Shown: in pieces, positions 31,650-41,859 of the stretch
How positions within the stretch are numbered: the first letter of the stretch is position 1
Layout: every line of letters begins with the position of its first letter
NCBI GenBank assembly: GCA_902702965.1
Contig: CACRXP010000144.1
Span: forward strand, 992,424 to 1,056,423
Direction of reading: 5' to 3'
From: Spirometra erinaceieuropaei
Taxonomy: Eukaryota; Platyhelminthes; Cestoda; Diphyllobothriidea; Diphyllobothriidae
DNA: 64,000 nucleotides
Notes under the pieces: generated by a model
Seen by the model: the letters and a program-made list of their open reading frames with translations, nothing else
Told to the model about the DNA's origin: nothing
Database searches by the model: none
Program-made: the position numbers and the translations under genes

Positions 31650-32500
31650 TTAGTTGCTAACTTACTTTTCTGTGCTTACGAGGACGTCAGTCATTTTGGA
31701 ATCAGCCGAATCCGTAGTGCAAGTTGATTGCGTCGTGGCAGAGTCATGGGAGATGCTGCGGCAGTTTGGAAGTCGGCCACGCAGACAGTAGGACAGCGAT
31801 GCAACCGATGCTACTTTCCCACACATTCGTCGTGTTTTCATTTTCATCCTCCAGGTAATGTCGCCAGCCGGGATCTAGTTCGGACGAAATAACATCCCGA
31901 GCGATTTTGTCTTCATGCCGAACCAACCTCCCAGAGGAGTGCAGAGGGCGCGGCTGACGAGTTACATTCCCAGTCGACGATCTAGTTGTCAATTGGAGAC
32001 GCAACCATACAGCCAAATTCGCAGACCAAAGCGCGAGCACTGTCACTAGGGCTCATATACTAAGTGGGTACGTTCTCGACGAAAGTGTCAACTCCCACAA
32101 GCGTATAGAATGGATTTCTTGAATGAGAACTTCACTGCTGAGACCTCCGAATTCTGAATTGCGTCACTCTGATTCCAGACATTTTACCGACGCCAAATAA
32201 CGGTCCAACACACTCAACTGATCCGATGACCCATTTACTTCTTACCCTGCCCGTTGTACGGAATGTATGAACCAAGATAACTGGAGCCATCTACTGCGCC
32301 GAAAGTTCCACCATCTGTCCTGGCCAAGGCGAGTCATCATCGGTCACAAGACCGGCACTTATCATCATTGTCTTGGACGAATTTATTTTCTGGTTCATGT
32401 TAACTGCCCTCTCATTCACCCTGGACACGGCGTGTAGCGTTGTTACATAGTGTCTAAGTAACACCACAACATCATCAGCCTAGTATAAATCCGTAGTACG
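31650..32500 (-). pseudogene. Decayed non-LTR (LINE) reverse transcriptase fragment
   Basis: Minus-strand relic. At 32494-32464 the reading is DLY-stop-ADDVVVLL, matching the LINE RT catalytic block (D-L-x-Y-A-D-D-[IV]-V-L-L), followed in the same frame by NQKINSSKTMMISAG, equivalent to the N..K[IT]..SKT.VM segment that follows it. A frameshift later, GSSYLGSYIPYNGQG corresponds to the YLG motif region. Downstream readings to about 31650 are broken by stops. LINE clade cannot be assigned; the RTE or CR1/jockey groups of flatworms are possible. Confidence 0.55.
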
Positions 32501-33522
32501 TAGACTATGACTGGGACATAGATTGACTTTTTTTCTAACGAGCGTGATCTAGCAGATGTTGCCGTGGAATTAACTGCTCAATAATCTGCTGGGATAGATC
32601 TCTCATTTTGTGTTCACCAGCGTCTGCGTTTGAAGTACCAATGGCTGATAATACAGAAACGATCATCCTAGTGGGAGAGATTTTTGTCTGTGCAGTTCTT
32701 CGATGACTGATCACTTGTCGCTACGGCACGGCCCGGATGGACTACAAGCTTCTGTTCCATGTTATAACAGAATTGCTCATTTTTGTCCTTTGAGCGCGAC
32801 AGGGTAATTAGTAACTTTGCAATCTGATTTTCAGCACTAAAAATCTCTCATGCATTGTCTTGCTTTAAAAAGGTCTCGGGAAAACATGGCGAGAATGATA
32901 AGATGTGACCGTCCTCTGGAGACACTTGACTGTCTGTTCGTATAACCCGAGGACTGGCTGTCACACAGACATGTACCAGGCGTTATCTACGACTCTGACT
33001 GCCGCAACTGCATGACCATATATTTCGGCATGAGTGAAGAACGCCTAGTGATATGGATGCACAGATATGAACTAGCAGTACGCGCTCGCGTATGCATTGA
33101 TTTCGTCCTCACTGAAATGGCCGAAAGCAAACCAGCCGAGAGACAATTTAGGTCTGACAGTCTGGCGCCAAATCTAATTAACTGGTGAGTCAACCTACCT
33201 GAGGCCTATGTGAGGCTTCTACTAAAATTTTCAACTTTGCTCTCAAAATGAAAATATGGCAGAATATTACGGAATACTCTGCGCGAGACACAATGTTTAG
33301 TCACTTAAAGTTGACCTTCTAGTGACGGCAGAATTTCCCAACTGGGAGGATCATATCATCCACACTATCAAAGTGCCATAGGTAGTTATCATAAAAGTGC
33401 TAACCCATGGTTGAGATAAAGAATGAAAAATCCATTTATGTGTAAAAGAAATTTTTTATGAAACCTTCATACACAGAGATTAGTTCCGTGAAAATTCCCA
33501 TATTACGATTGAAAAGTCAATT

Positions 33523-33558
33523 GGCTAGCATATGCTTTCGGTAATGCCTCATCAGGCC
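33523..33558 (-). ncRNA. Type I hammerhead candidate, minus strand
   Basis: On the minus strand: GGC (stem I), CTGATGA 33555-33549, GG-CATTA-CC (stem II with canonical G-C closing pair), GAAA 33539-33536, GCATATGC (palindromic loopless stem III), TA (U16.1, A17) with predicted cleavage after 33526, GCC (stem I). A further AATTG/CAATT pairing beyond an asymmetric loop could extend stem I. All invariant core bases are present. Confidence 0.55.
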
Positions 33559-33718
33559 TGTACAATTACAAGGGAACTGATCAGTCATGCGGGCGGCGTG
33601 GGAACATGGAGTTCGATTAACCCAGCCCTCGAGACGCATTTATACTCTGTCGACATTTAGACTGATCATTTCGCTTGTAATTGTACAGGCCTGATGAGGA
33701 AGTACCGAAAGCATATGC
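33528..33718. repeat. Inverted repeat with two opposed hammerhead-like motifs
   Basis: Arms 33528-33585 and 33660-33718 (~58 bp, few mismatches), spacer ~74 bp. The plus-strand arm has CTGATGA 33691-33697, GGAAGTACC, GAAA 33707-33710 and GCATATGC, but is followed by TG, which violates the NUH rule, and lacks the matching stem I strand, so only the minus-strand partner looks competent. Confidence 0.75.
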
Positions 33719-33989
33719 TGCACATAGGTTACTTAACTTTGCCAAGTGAAAGCGCGTTGCGTCTAAGGAGGTTTTCTCCGTACTATCATCCCTGAGTTCA
33801 CAAGATCTTTGCGTATTTCCGGAAGGGCATTTATCCAATCACCCTTATCACAATCAAAATAATCCGTCAAGCAAAAGGGGTACACCGTGTAGGTCTCATG
33901 GAAAAGTAAGGTCAGTAAGCCGACCAGGACCCTTAATTTCGGTCTCTTTTGACTTTCGGAGTATAGCATTTCAGAGTAGGCCTCGTGCA

Positions 33990-34700
33990 CAGAAAGACAG
34001 CTGGAAAGCTACAGAATTCAATTTATCGCAAACGTACATGCTCCAAAGTCATCATGCTTGGTAGAAGCAAACATGCCATTCCTCGCAAACGCTTCTCCGT
34101 TAGTAGCAGTCGAGTTAAAACTCACTGTTCCGATAATAAAACTTTTCGGACAGAAATAAGATTAATCTTCATACCAATTCTGAAATGGGATATGCGCATC
34201 ACTTTGTATGTCAGTGTAGGAAACTCTGACAATTCAGGCCGTCTAGGCAAAAAACAATCCCCAGTCGACTTTTCCATGCGTGAACAATACATCTGAACTT
34301 GTCGCAACTGGCACACCAACCAGCTATCCCTTTATGCATTGAGCTTGTACGCACTAAGGGCAGAGGCAGCTACCTCGAAATAAAAAGTCTTTGTCTAGAA
34401 AACCCCATGTGAGAGTTGCTAAACCGTCTAATGACACCAAATTGGGAAGTCTGTTTCAACCGGCATACACGAGCATCAGCTAGCGGTGAGGAGACGAGAC
34501 CGTATATTCCAAGTGGTTATGCACAAGCTGAAAAAAATGGACGCAATTTTGCGTGGGGTAAAACTAGCGTCGTTGACGCCTGCCCAACATAGAAATGCCA
34601 CGAATTCCTAGACGTAATGCACTTAGACGACGCACTCATTAATATGCATTTAGAATTAGATGTCACATTAAAAACGGTCACAACGACTGCCGACCCCGTA
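33990..34700 (+). pseudogene. Penelope-like element relic
   Basis: Heavily decayed copy of the PLE at 37640-38870. The stretch SIYRKRTCSKVIMLGRSKHA then SSRVKTHCSDNKTF matches SIYRKEAYSEVILHFESKHP and NRAKTHCSDETSY of that copy. Later, at 34440-34660, HEHQLAVRRRDRIFQVVMHK and FAWGK then INMHLELDVT match its GIY-YIG C-terminal half. Several stops and frameshifts intervene. Confidence 0.65.
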
Positions 34701-34740
34701 ACCGAATACGGTTGACTTTCAGCCACAGCCTTTTTGTCGC

Positions 34741-34821
34741 CTGGTTCGGTGTAATGGGTTTCTACACGCCAGTAGTGTTCTCACGCAGCTGCGTTTATAG
34801 AAACCCATTGCACCGAGCCAG
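34741..34821. repeat. 24-bp inverted repeat (hairpin)
   Basis: CTGGTTCGGTGTAATGGGTT and 4 more bases at 34741-34764 are mirrored at 34798-34821 with two mismatches; loop of 33 nt. It sits at the 5' edge of the next PLE fragment. Confidence 0.7.
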
Positions 34822-34839
34822 CCGATAAGAAGGATGGAG

Positions 34840-35605
34840 TCCAGTTCCTGCGGAAACTCTTCACAGAAAACGGCTGTCCTGGAAATAATGTTGAAAAGTG
34901 CAGGCAAGAAACCCGGAGAAGGAAACCAAAGAGGCAACCTAAACCGAAATTCTGGCTCGCAGTGCCGTACATAGCTGTTGTGTCAGAAGAATTCGCTAGA
35001 CTGACGAGGGAATTTGGCAATGGCGTCGCTCACAGACCTGAAGCAACAATACGCCAGCAACTCATGCACACTAAGAACCCGATTCCCATCAATCAGAAAT
35101 CGGGATCATTTACCGGATAGACTGAAGTTGTGCTCAAGCAAATTATGTTGGTGAAGCCGGAAAACACGTTCGCACGAGATTGCACAAACACGAGTTGGCT
35201 GTGAGACGGAAGGATAAACTCCCCTTGGTAGCCGCCCACGCCTCCACGCCAGTACACGGCTTCGACTTTAAGTGCGTGAGAATATTAGGCCAGTCGGAGA
35301 GCCGAGTTGCCCACCTGCTGCAGGAAGCGTGGCAGTCAACCGAGCACTCGATTGATCGACATTTCGATTTGCCAATCGCTTAGCAAACACTGCATGAACA
35401 AATCAACAGAGCAGCTGGAGGGCATCCCCGGCAGGGGTGGGCTAAAATTGCGATGAGTTGTACAGTTTTTTAATTCCTTGAGGATGGGCACGCGTGAGAG
35501 CTCGAAACGCCGAATAAATAAACAATTTGTGCCAGCGATCGCCTATCCGTCTGGACCGCGTCAGGCTATATATATATATGCAACTATGTCGCGAGTACGG
35601 TATAA
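34840..35605 (+). pseudogene. Penelope-like element: connector, GIY-YIG and 3' UTR
   Basis: Starts near LRKLFTENGCPGNNVEKC (RT C-terminal region), continues FWLAVPYIAVVSEEFARLTR, the PYI..VSE.. connector, then after a stop and frameshift near 35125 reads CAQANYVGEAGKHVRTRLHK, the GIY-YIG core, and HELAVRRKDKLPLVAAHA to the stop at 35383. The 3' UTR has TTGAGGATGGGCACGCG..CTCGAAACGCC, a hammerhead-like but degenerate string, then (TA)n and GAGTACGGTATAATACCG. Confidence 0.7.
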
Positions 35606-35754
35606 TACCGTTGTCATATACATTCCACAGAAGCTGATAGTCTTCGACTCGAATGTTCATTGACACTTCGGGTCCGACCCCAAAAAGTCATGTCCCGAGA
35701 TTATTTGCTTGATTCTTCTCCGGAGTTCATATACCAGAAAGGGCATATGAAATG

Positions 35755-35880
35755 TAGGGGACCCAGTGAGGAGCCGACCCCCTTGCAGCTGTGTCCCGCA
35801 GCGACAGAAAATCGACAAAACGCGTGTCTGGATTTTTATTCAGTACTTATGTCACGAGTAAGGTGTAGTACGTTTGCCAT
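35755..35880 (+). repeat. Repeat P, diverged copy
   Basis: GGGGACCCAGTGAGGAGCCG, TGCAGCTGTGTCCCGCAGCG, ATCGACAAAACGCGTGTCTG. Core boxes have changed (GTGAGGA for CTGAAGA, AAAA for GAAA), so the ribozyme would be dead, while CCCA/TGGA and GCCGA/TCGAC positions are still traceable. Confidence 0.65.
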
Positions 35881-35904
35881 GTATGTATATATGTATGTTA
35901 TGAT

Positions 35905-36165
35905 AGTGGGCGCTCGCCGATCAGGTTACGGAACATGCTCGTTCCGTTGTGCCTAAGGGCTCATACTAGAACCCTCGCAGGCAGTCGCACAGCGACCCGG
36001 GATCTTTGGTCATGGAGTTTGACGCTCTACCATTGAGCCACGGGCCCGGGTTCGAATCTCAAGTTATCCACACTTGGGGTTGGGTATGACTGGCTGATGA
36101 CGGTTAATAAGCCAGAAATGGCCATTCCGGTCTCCCTTGTCTTTGTCGACTCCATCTCATATATA
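35905..36165. mobile_element. Chimeric SINE A1 (minus 5' and tRNA parts joined to plus 3' part)
   Basis: 35905-35995 is the 5' block in minus orientation, 35996-36046 a minus tRNA-like segment ending GAGCCACGGGCCC, and 36047-36155 a plus-strand 3' half starting at the B box GGGTTCGAATC. The whole is followed by (TA)n. Two breakpoints are needed, typical of template switching or recombination between neighbouring copies. Confidence 0.75.
36088..36132 (+). ncRNA. Hammerhead-like motif in SINE A1
   Basis: GACTGG, CTGATGA, GGTT-AATA-AGCC (stem II kept by a T-G pair), GAAA, TGGCCA, TT, CCGGTC. Confidence 0.6.
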
Positions 36166-36184
36166 TATATATATGTATATAATG

Positions 36185-36400
36185 CAGATAAGAGCAATGG
36201 CCGCCGTCCCCTCCCCACACCCAACAATGGATGTGGAGGAGCCGACGCCAACCCGTGATGCAACGCACTAGAAGTCAGTGCCACGTAAGCACGAAGAAAA
36301 ACCCTTAAATACTGTGAGGGACCGTCCGCAGCCCATCACAGATGATGGAAGCTTGTTTGCTTCCGAAACGTGAGGCCAATAAATCTCTGGTTCCTGTGAT
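36185..36400 (+). repeat. PLE 3' UTR fragment with degenerate hammerhead
   Basis: 36339-36376 reads CAGATGA, T, GGAAGC-TTGTTT-GCTTCC, GAAA, CG, TG, AGGCC. Same layout as 23477-23518, but with U4 changed in the core and a non-NUH site. It is followed by AATAAATCTCTGG. Confidence 0.5.
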
Positions 36401-36519
36401 CACCCTAACTTCTCAGTATGTCCGGGAATGCACACTTTGTCTTCCATCAGCAATGTATATGCATATATTTACGTATGCATATACACTTTAACTACACACG
36501 TGCTATATACATGTTGATA

Positions 36520-36800
36520 GGAGTACCAACAAAAGCATTAAAGACTGAATTGGCAAGTTCTGGCTGGTTGGTCTTCACCAGCCAGCTCTATCCGAACTCG
36601 GGTACTGTAACGTCATCAATTCGAGCCAGGAATCTTCGGACATTGGATGCAACGCCCTATGATCTTGACAAGGGTCCAGCTGTTCTGTCGGTTGCGATCA
36701 GGTATATTAATTAGCGTAGGAAGCAGCGTTCACCTATCGGGTTGCCGAACGTGCTCGTACTTTTGCGCATTGTGCCGCAATCTAGAACCTACGAAGTTTC
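36520..36800 (-). mobile_element. SINE A relic, minus orientation
   Basis: GGAGTACCAACAAAAGC, GAATTGGCAAGTTCTGGCTG, GTCTTCACCAGCCAGCTC, TCTGTCGGTTGCGATCAGG, GGGTTGCCGAACGTGCTCGT in order. Confidence 0.6.
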
Positions 36801-36915
36801 CCTTGCCTTTGCCTGCACTTCTTTCAGTATATATAGTCGGTATGCGACCATATATACGCATACATAATTCTCCAAGTATGCCGGTAATCTTTACTGCTTA
36901 CTTTTGGAATTTTTT

Positions 36916-37632
36916 TTCCAGAACGGTTACCCTAGAGATTTCGTACATCGATGCATGACAGAACACGAGATAAAAACAAAGGAACTAGATATTTCCAATC
37001 AAGCGTCCAAAGCAAACACTTGGCGAATCCTTCCTTACATCACGAATGTGTCTGAACTTGTTGAAGGACACTTGAGGCAACACCAGATAAAAGTAGCGCA
37101 CAAACCGACGACTACTATAAGCACGCAGCTTGTACACCCTAAGGATAGGGTTGGCTATCTCGATATAAAAGAAGTCGTCTATAAGATCCCATGCGATGCC
37201 TGTGATGCCGTATATTGTGGCCAAACGCGAAAATTTGCCCCTACACGCATCCACGAACATCAACTTGCAGTTAAGAGGCGAGACCACTTGTCTCAAATGG
37301 CCATGCACACTCTTGATACTGGGCACACTTTCGCATGGGACAAAACTCTCATCGTCGAGTTTGCACATCTAAAAAAGGCCGAGAGTTTCTTAAAGCCATG
37401 CACTCCGATGAGTCATGCATCAATAGGCATATCGAGTTAGATGCCACGTACACAAATCCCAGAGGAAAGTGGAAGAGACGAAAGCCGATCAATACGGCCT
37501 GATACATACGACGGCAGTTTACTAGCTGAGGCACCAAATGAGTATTGATTTTGTAGTACGTTTGAAATTTTAATTGTTTTCTGCACCCTTACTCTAGTCT
37601 GACGACGACACGGGGAACCGACGTCGAACATT
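36916..37632 (+). pseudogene. Penelope-like element copy 1 of a tandem pair (C-terminal part)
   Basis: Open from about 36904 to 37440. QNGYPRDF-like start (SRTVTLEISYIDA in one frame, NGYPRDFVHRCMTEHEIK in the other), then ILPYITNVSELVEGHLRQHQ (connector), VVYKIPCDACDAVYCGQTRK (GIY-YIG core with YCG replacing YVG), RIHEHQLAVKRRDHLSQMA, TLDTGHTFAWDK. A frameshift near 37375 scrambles the last ~25 residues. The 3' region to 37632 contains CTGACGA and GTCGAAC, a hammerhead remnant. RT is missing. Confidence 0.75.
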
Positions 37633-37639
37633 TACTCAA

Positions 37640-38870
37640 AGTAGATGACACTTTTGTCATCGTCACGAAAGATCAGTTTAATCTGCTCCATACCAATATT
37701 AACTCCATATTTCCAGGAATTACATTTACTTTGGAAACAGAGGTCGATGGACAACTCCCATTCCTGGATGTCCTTGTACGTCGAAAAACCGATGAATAAC
37801 TGCAGACATCAATTTATCGCAAAGAGGCGTATTCAGAGGTCATTCTACACTTTGAGAGTAAACACCCTGTCTCTCACAAACGGAGCACAGTCTACAGCCT
37901 TCTGAATCGAGCCAAAACCCACTGCTCTGACGAAACAAGTTATCGAGCAGAAATGAAATACCTCTACAAACTGTTCTCCCAAAATGGGTACCCGCATGAC
38001 TGTAGACGTCAATGAATTATGAACCAGCAACTCAAGGAAAAAGGTATTTCCAATGCAACGGCCGCTCAGGCACAAAAACCAACCACAGGGCGAACTCTCC
38101 CATACGTCAAAAATGTATCTGAACTTGTCGAAAGACAATTTAAAAATTACCAGATACACGTAGCACACCAGCCGGCAACTACCTTACGCACACAGCTTGT
38201 GCACCCTAAGGATAGGGTCGGCTACCTTGAAAGAAAAGGTGTCGTCTACAAAATCCCATGTTCTAGTTGTGATGCCGTTTATTGTGGCCAAACTGGGAAA
38301 TCTGTCTCAACCCGTATACATGAGCATCAGTTAGCGGTGAAGAGACGCGACCATCTATCCCAGGTGGCCATGCACACACTAGACACTGGACATAAATTCG
38401 CATGGGAGAACACTCGCATTGTTGGCGCCCGCCAAACAAGGAAAGGCCGCGAATTCCTGGAGGCAATGCTCTCAGATGAGGCATGCATCAACCGGCATAT
38501 CGATTTAGATGCCACATACAAAATCGTTAAGGACAGATTCAAACGGAGTCAGCCAACCCCGAAATGACAACCTTAACCAATCGTGGATTCGGAGTTGCGA
38601 AAATTCCCACATTCCCACACCCCGCCCGTGTTTTAAGTACAACTTTTATCGATTTTTCTTATCGCTGACGTGTTTTTCTTCTACCCAGTTCTCATATAAC
38701 TGTACTGGCCCGACGAGAATTTATCGAAACCTACGTATGCTCGCCACCTCGTCTTCTAATCATGGATTCCTTTTGCCGGACTCAGTCTAAAAGTTAATTG
38801 TTTTTGCACACCCGTTGTCCGAAGACGAGCTGGGGAACCAGTCTCGAAAATTCACAATAAAATTTTGCTG
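37640..38870 (+). mobile_element. Penelope-like element copy 2, head-to-tail with copy 1
   Basis: Begins abruptly in the RT at the catalytic block (VDDTFVIVTKDQFN from 37641, the tyrosine having been lost at the junction), continues SIFPGITFTLETEVDGQLPF with LDVLVRRKTDE and a stop at 37798, then SIYRKEAYSEVILHFESKHP, and after another break the intact GIY-YIG frame 38019-38567. The 3' UTR ends near 38870 with GAGCTGG-GGAA-CCAGTCTC and GAAAA. Same family as copy 1 and the relic at 33990. Confidence 0.75.
38019..38567 (+). CDS. PLE GIY-YIG endonuclease domain, intact 182-codon frame (partial protein)
   Basis: Best preserved endonuclease module in the window. Residues 28-50 are the connector (PYVKNVSELVERQFKNYQIH). 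Residues 76-84, VYKIPCSSC, contain the first tyrosine of GIY-YIG and a CxxC pair typical of PLE endonucleases. Residues 88-94, YCGQTGK, hold the second motif, and 99-103, RIHEH, the catalytic arginine and following histidines. TLDTGHKFAW (about 120-129) carries the conserved TGH, and a glutamate-rich EFLEAMLSDE supplies the candidate metal-binding acid. The methionine at 38019 is only the first in-frame; the real protein continues from the RT upstream, which is interrupted by stops. Confidence 0.75.
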   Translation: MNQQLKEKGISNATAAQAQKPTTGRTLPYVKNVSELVERQFKNYQIHVAHQPATTLRTQLVHPKDRVGYLERKGVVYKIPCSSCDAVYCGQTGKSVSTRIHEHQLAVKRRDHLSQVAMHTLDTGHKFAWENTRIVGARQTRKGREFLEAMLSDEACINRHIDLDATYKIVKDRFKRSQPTPK

Positions 38871-38989
38871 TTTCCCAAAGAGCTTCACCTTTCTGATTAT
38901 ATTTCTTGGGATGCCTGTTTTTCAATATTTATATATATATATATATATTGCCAATTAAGGCGAAAATGAGCGTCCCCGGGATAAATGAG

Positions 38990-40935
38990 AAGAAGAAGCG
39001 ATCTCGGGAACCATAGGTTTAATAGCCTGACGTTTCAAAAGCAAACAAGCTTCCTTCGTCGGAGGTGGGTTCTGTACGGCGCCTTACAGTATTTATGGGT
39101 GCTGAGTATGCGGGAGTGTTGTCTTTCCTACTGCTATTCGTATAGGATCTGCTGCGGGAAGAGAAGTTAATTGCTGTCGTGCTGGACGGTCCCTTCCTCC
39201 ATCTCCTAATCGGGTGGGCTGTGTGGGATGGCAAGTTCATTGACCTCGTCTGCATTGCCAGCATTTGTTGTGACTGACCCGCGTTTCTCCTAATTGTCGC
39301 CAGTTTGCCTCTGCCCGTTTGCACCTCGGTGGCTGCTGGCCCCTTGCCTGTTTCTCCTTTATCGGCCTGCTGGCCCCCCTCATCGGTGTTTGGGTGCGAA
39401 CTGTGTTCACCTGGGCTTGTGATGCTGACTTCCTGCCTTTGATTCCGTTGGTTGAACCGCACTCGTAGGGCCTGGTAGGCCGCCGGGAGAATCGTGCAGT
39501 GGTTGGTGGAGGTCGGTACGGTGTATCAGGCTTCGAGCGTTTCCCTAGTTGTCTGGTCGGTACCTCGGCGTAGGATTTCGGCGTTCTGGAAGGCGAAAGC
39601 GTGCCTAGAGACTGCACAATGTTCCGCCACCAGTGAGAGTTGGTCCATTCTTCTCACTGCCCTTGCGTGCTCACTTATGCGGGATTGTAGACGTTTTCCG
39701 GTCTATCCAACGTAGTTCGCCTCACAGGAACTGCACTGGACACGGTAGACGACATTCGCTGTTTCGCCTCGTGACAGAGGGGACTTGGGTTTCATGACGA
39801 AACGTCGCTTTAGGTCTGTGGGTGACGCCGATCCCCAGTGGTTGTAAGAGACGAGCGACTGCTTCGGATACATTCTCAGTATACTGTAGCGTCCGCCACA
39901 ATTTTGGTTGTTCTCTCGTTGGCCTTATAGCCTTCTTTGGTTGCCTGCTGCGTTCGATGAAACTGCGAGGACAAATCGTTGGAGATGAACATCCGCCGAA
40001 GATAATAAAGTTCGGCTACGTTGTCGGCTGCCTCGCTGCAGTGAGTTTCCGCCCTCTTGTAAAGAGTCCGCACACAGCTACGTTTATGGCACAACGGGTG
40101 GTTACTGGTAGTAACTGAGAACCTGACGTGTGTTGGTGGCCTTTCGGTATACCGTTGTTCTTAGGCTCCCGTTGGTTTTGCGGTGGACCAGGACGTCTAG
40201 GAACGCTAGTTGGTTGTTGACTTCTGCCTCCCTTGTGAACTGGATGTCCGGAAAAACAGAGTTCAGGATCGTGTGAAATTCGGAGACCATCTCCCGCTTG
40301 AGGATGACGAAGGTATCGTCCACATACCGTGCCCAAAATATTGGTCTGTGGGTTGCGAACACCAGCGTCTCTAACTTTTGAAGGACCGCCTCAGCAATGA
40401 AACCAGACAGCGGCGAACCCATTGGAGTTCTTTGATTTGTTCATAGACCGTTCCTTCAAAGGTGAAATAGGTCTTGAGGCAAAAATGGAGCATCTGGATA
40501 AGGTGTCCTCGTTTAAGCTTATTGGTCTCGTCATCATATTGACTCTCGAGTAGATCGCCGACAGTTTCAATTGCTAGACTCTGAGGAATTGAGGTGAAGA
40601 GTGAGGTACATTAAGGTGTAGACCCTGAAGTCTTTCCAAGAAATGTACGGCGGAGCCTGATGTGAGACAGTTCAGACGTCGGAACAGCCATTTTGCCAGG
40701 TTGAATGTAGGCGTTCCGCGCAAAGATACGATAGGTCGAAGTGGAGCACCAGGTTTGTGCACTTTCGGCAGCCCATAGAATCTCGCCATAGCCGAATCTG
40801 TTGGCTTAATGGCCATTTGATCTGCTTTTGAGATGGCACCGTTGCTCTGTAACCTAGCGAGCGTCGTGTTTATTTGTGTCACCAACTTCTTCATCGGATC
40901 TCCGTCGCACCTGAGGTGAGAAGAATGGACCAACT
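38990..40935 (-). mobile_element. Penelope-like element, minus strand, multiply frameshifted
   Basis: Read on the minus strand. 40933-40574 covers the early RT with ARFYGLPKVHKPGAPLRPIV and TPTFNLAKWL. 40422-40102 holds MGSPLSGFIAEAV and ARYVDDTFVILKR (RT blocks B and C). 40094-39876 holds the RT thumb/connector (HPLCHKRSCVRTLYKRAETH). A frame change leads to ENVSEAVARLLQPLGIGVTH, then NYVG, RISEHARAVRRMDQLSLVAE and a stop-containing C-terminus. The 3' UTR (to ~38990) contains CCGACGA, GGAAGC-TTGTTT-GCTTTT, GAAACGTC and AGG, a hammerhead with one core change (39026-39064). Domain order and length fit a PLE missing its extreme 5' end, inactive through at least four frame breaks. Confidence 0.8.
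39426..39657. repeat. Left arm of 232-bp inverted repeat within/flanking a PLE
   Basis: GIY-YIG-coding part of the minus-strand PLE. It pairs without indels with 40916-41147, and by eye identity is close to complete. Confidence 0.85.
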
Positions 40936-41147
40936 CTCACTGGTGGCGGAACATTGTGCAGTCTCTAGGCACGCTTTCGCCTTCCAGAACGCCGAAATCC
41001 TACGCCGAGGTACCGACCAGACAACTAGGGAAACGCTCGAAGCCTGATACACCGTACCGACCTCCACCAACCACTGCACGATTCTCCCGGCGGCCTACCA
41101 GGCCCTACGAGTGCGGTTCAACCAACGGAATCAAAGGCAGGAAGTCA
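40916..41147. repeat. Right arm of 232-bp inverted repeat (inverted PLE endonuclease fragment)
   Basis: Inverted copy of 39657-39426 placed at the 5' end of the same PLE; the junction with RT sequence is at 40916. The plus-strand open stretch here (40956-41186) is simply the GIY-YIG shadow. Confidence 0.85.
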
Positions 41148-41329
41148 GGATCACTTTTCAATTGTAACATGGGAATATATATATAAATGGAGAACTGGAG
41201 ATCCCCTCTGGGATCACATGTTTACTCTTCCGGCTTTTCGATCGATAGATTATTGATTTGCTGGCTGCCTACCAGTCGCTGTAGGAAAAAGCCATTTTCA
41301 CAGTTAAAGTTAAATCCCGACAGATGTGT

Positions 41330-41430
41330 GTTAAGTACACTGTGGGCTGTACTTTCTGTCATGCGAAGGTTCGGAACGTCAAAGGAATAAGGAAATTATG
41401 CCAGCGATCTCCTCTCCCCCTTATACGTCT
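41330..41430 (+). repeat. PLE 3'-end relic
   Basis: TTCTGTCATGCGAAGGTTCG, GAACGTC, then GCCAGCGATCTCCTCTCCCC parallels the 3' end of the PLE at 23480-23560 (GAAACGTC.. GGCGATCGTGTCTCC). Core boxes are lost. Confidence 0.4.
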
Positions 41431-41814
41431 TCCTACATTGCTTGGGTCTCATGTGTTTTCTGCCAATCATAATGCATATAGATTTAAATTTCAAATGCGG
41501 TTATAGATCGGATTGTGCCAGATCGTCGACGAAAGGTACCGAAAGTAGGAGGATGTGCTCATACAATCAAACCAAACGTCCACACAGTTAACAGTAAGTT
41601 AAACCGGCCAAAAGTCAGCTTGAGACTGCTTTACTGATTTCCTCTTCTTCTCTCTTTTGAGCAAGCGAGGACGAAATGCGCGATGCATAATTCGCAAAAG
41701 GCGCCTTGCGTGACACCTGCGCCGCCACCCCTTTACAATGGCAGTGACAGCGAGTTCATTAAAATTTACTTTGAGGGAACTACCTGAGTTCCAGCCCAAT
41801 TTTGTCCGCTCGTC

Positions 41815-41855
41815 NNNNNNNNNNNNNNNNNNNNNNNNNNNNNNNNNNNNNNNNN
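41815..41855. other. Assembly gap (41 N)
   Basis: Forty-one unresolved bases. Confidence 0.98.
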
Positions 41856-41859
41856 GCTG

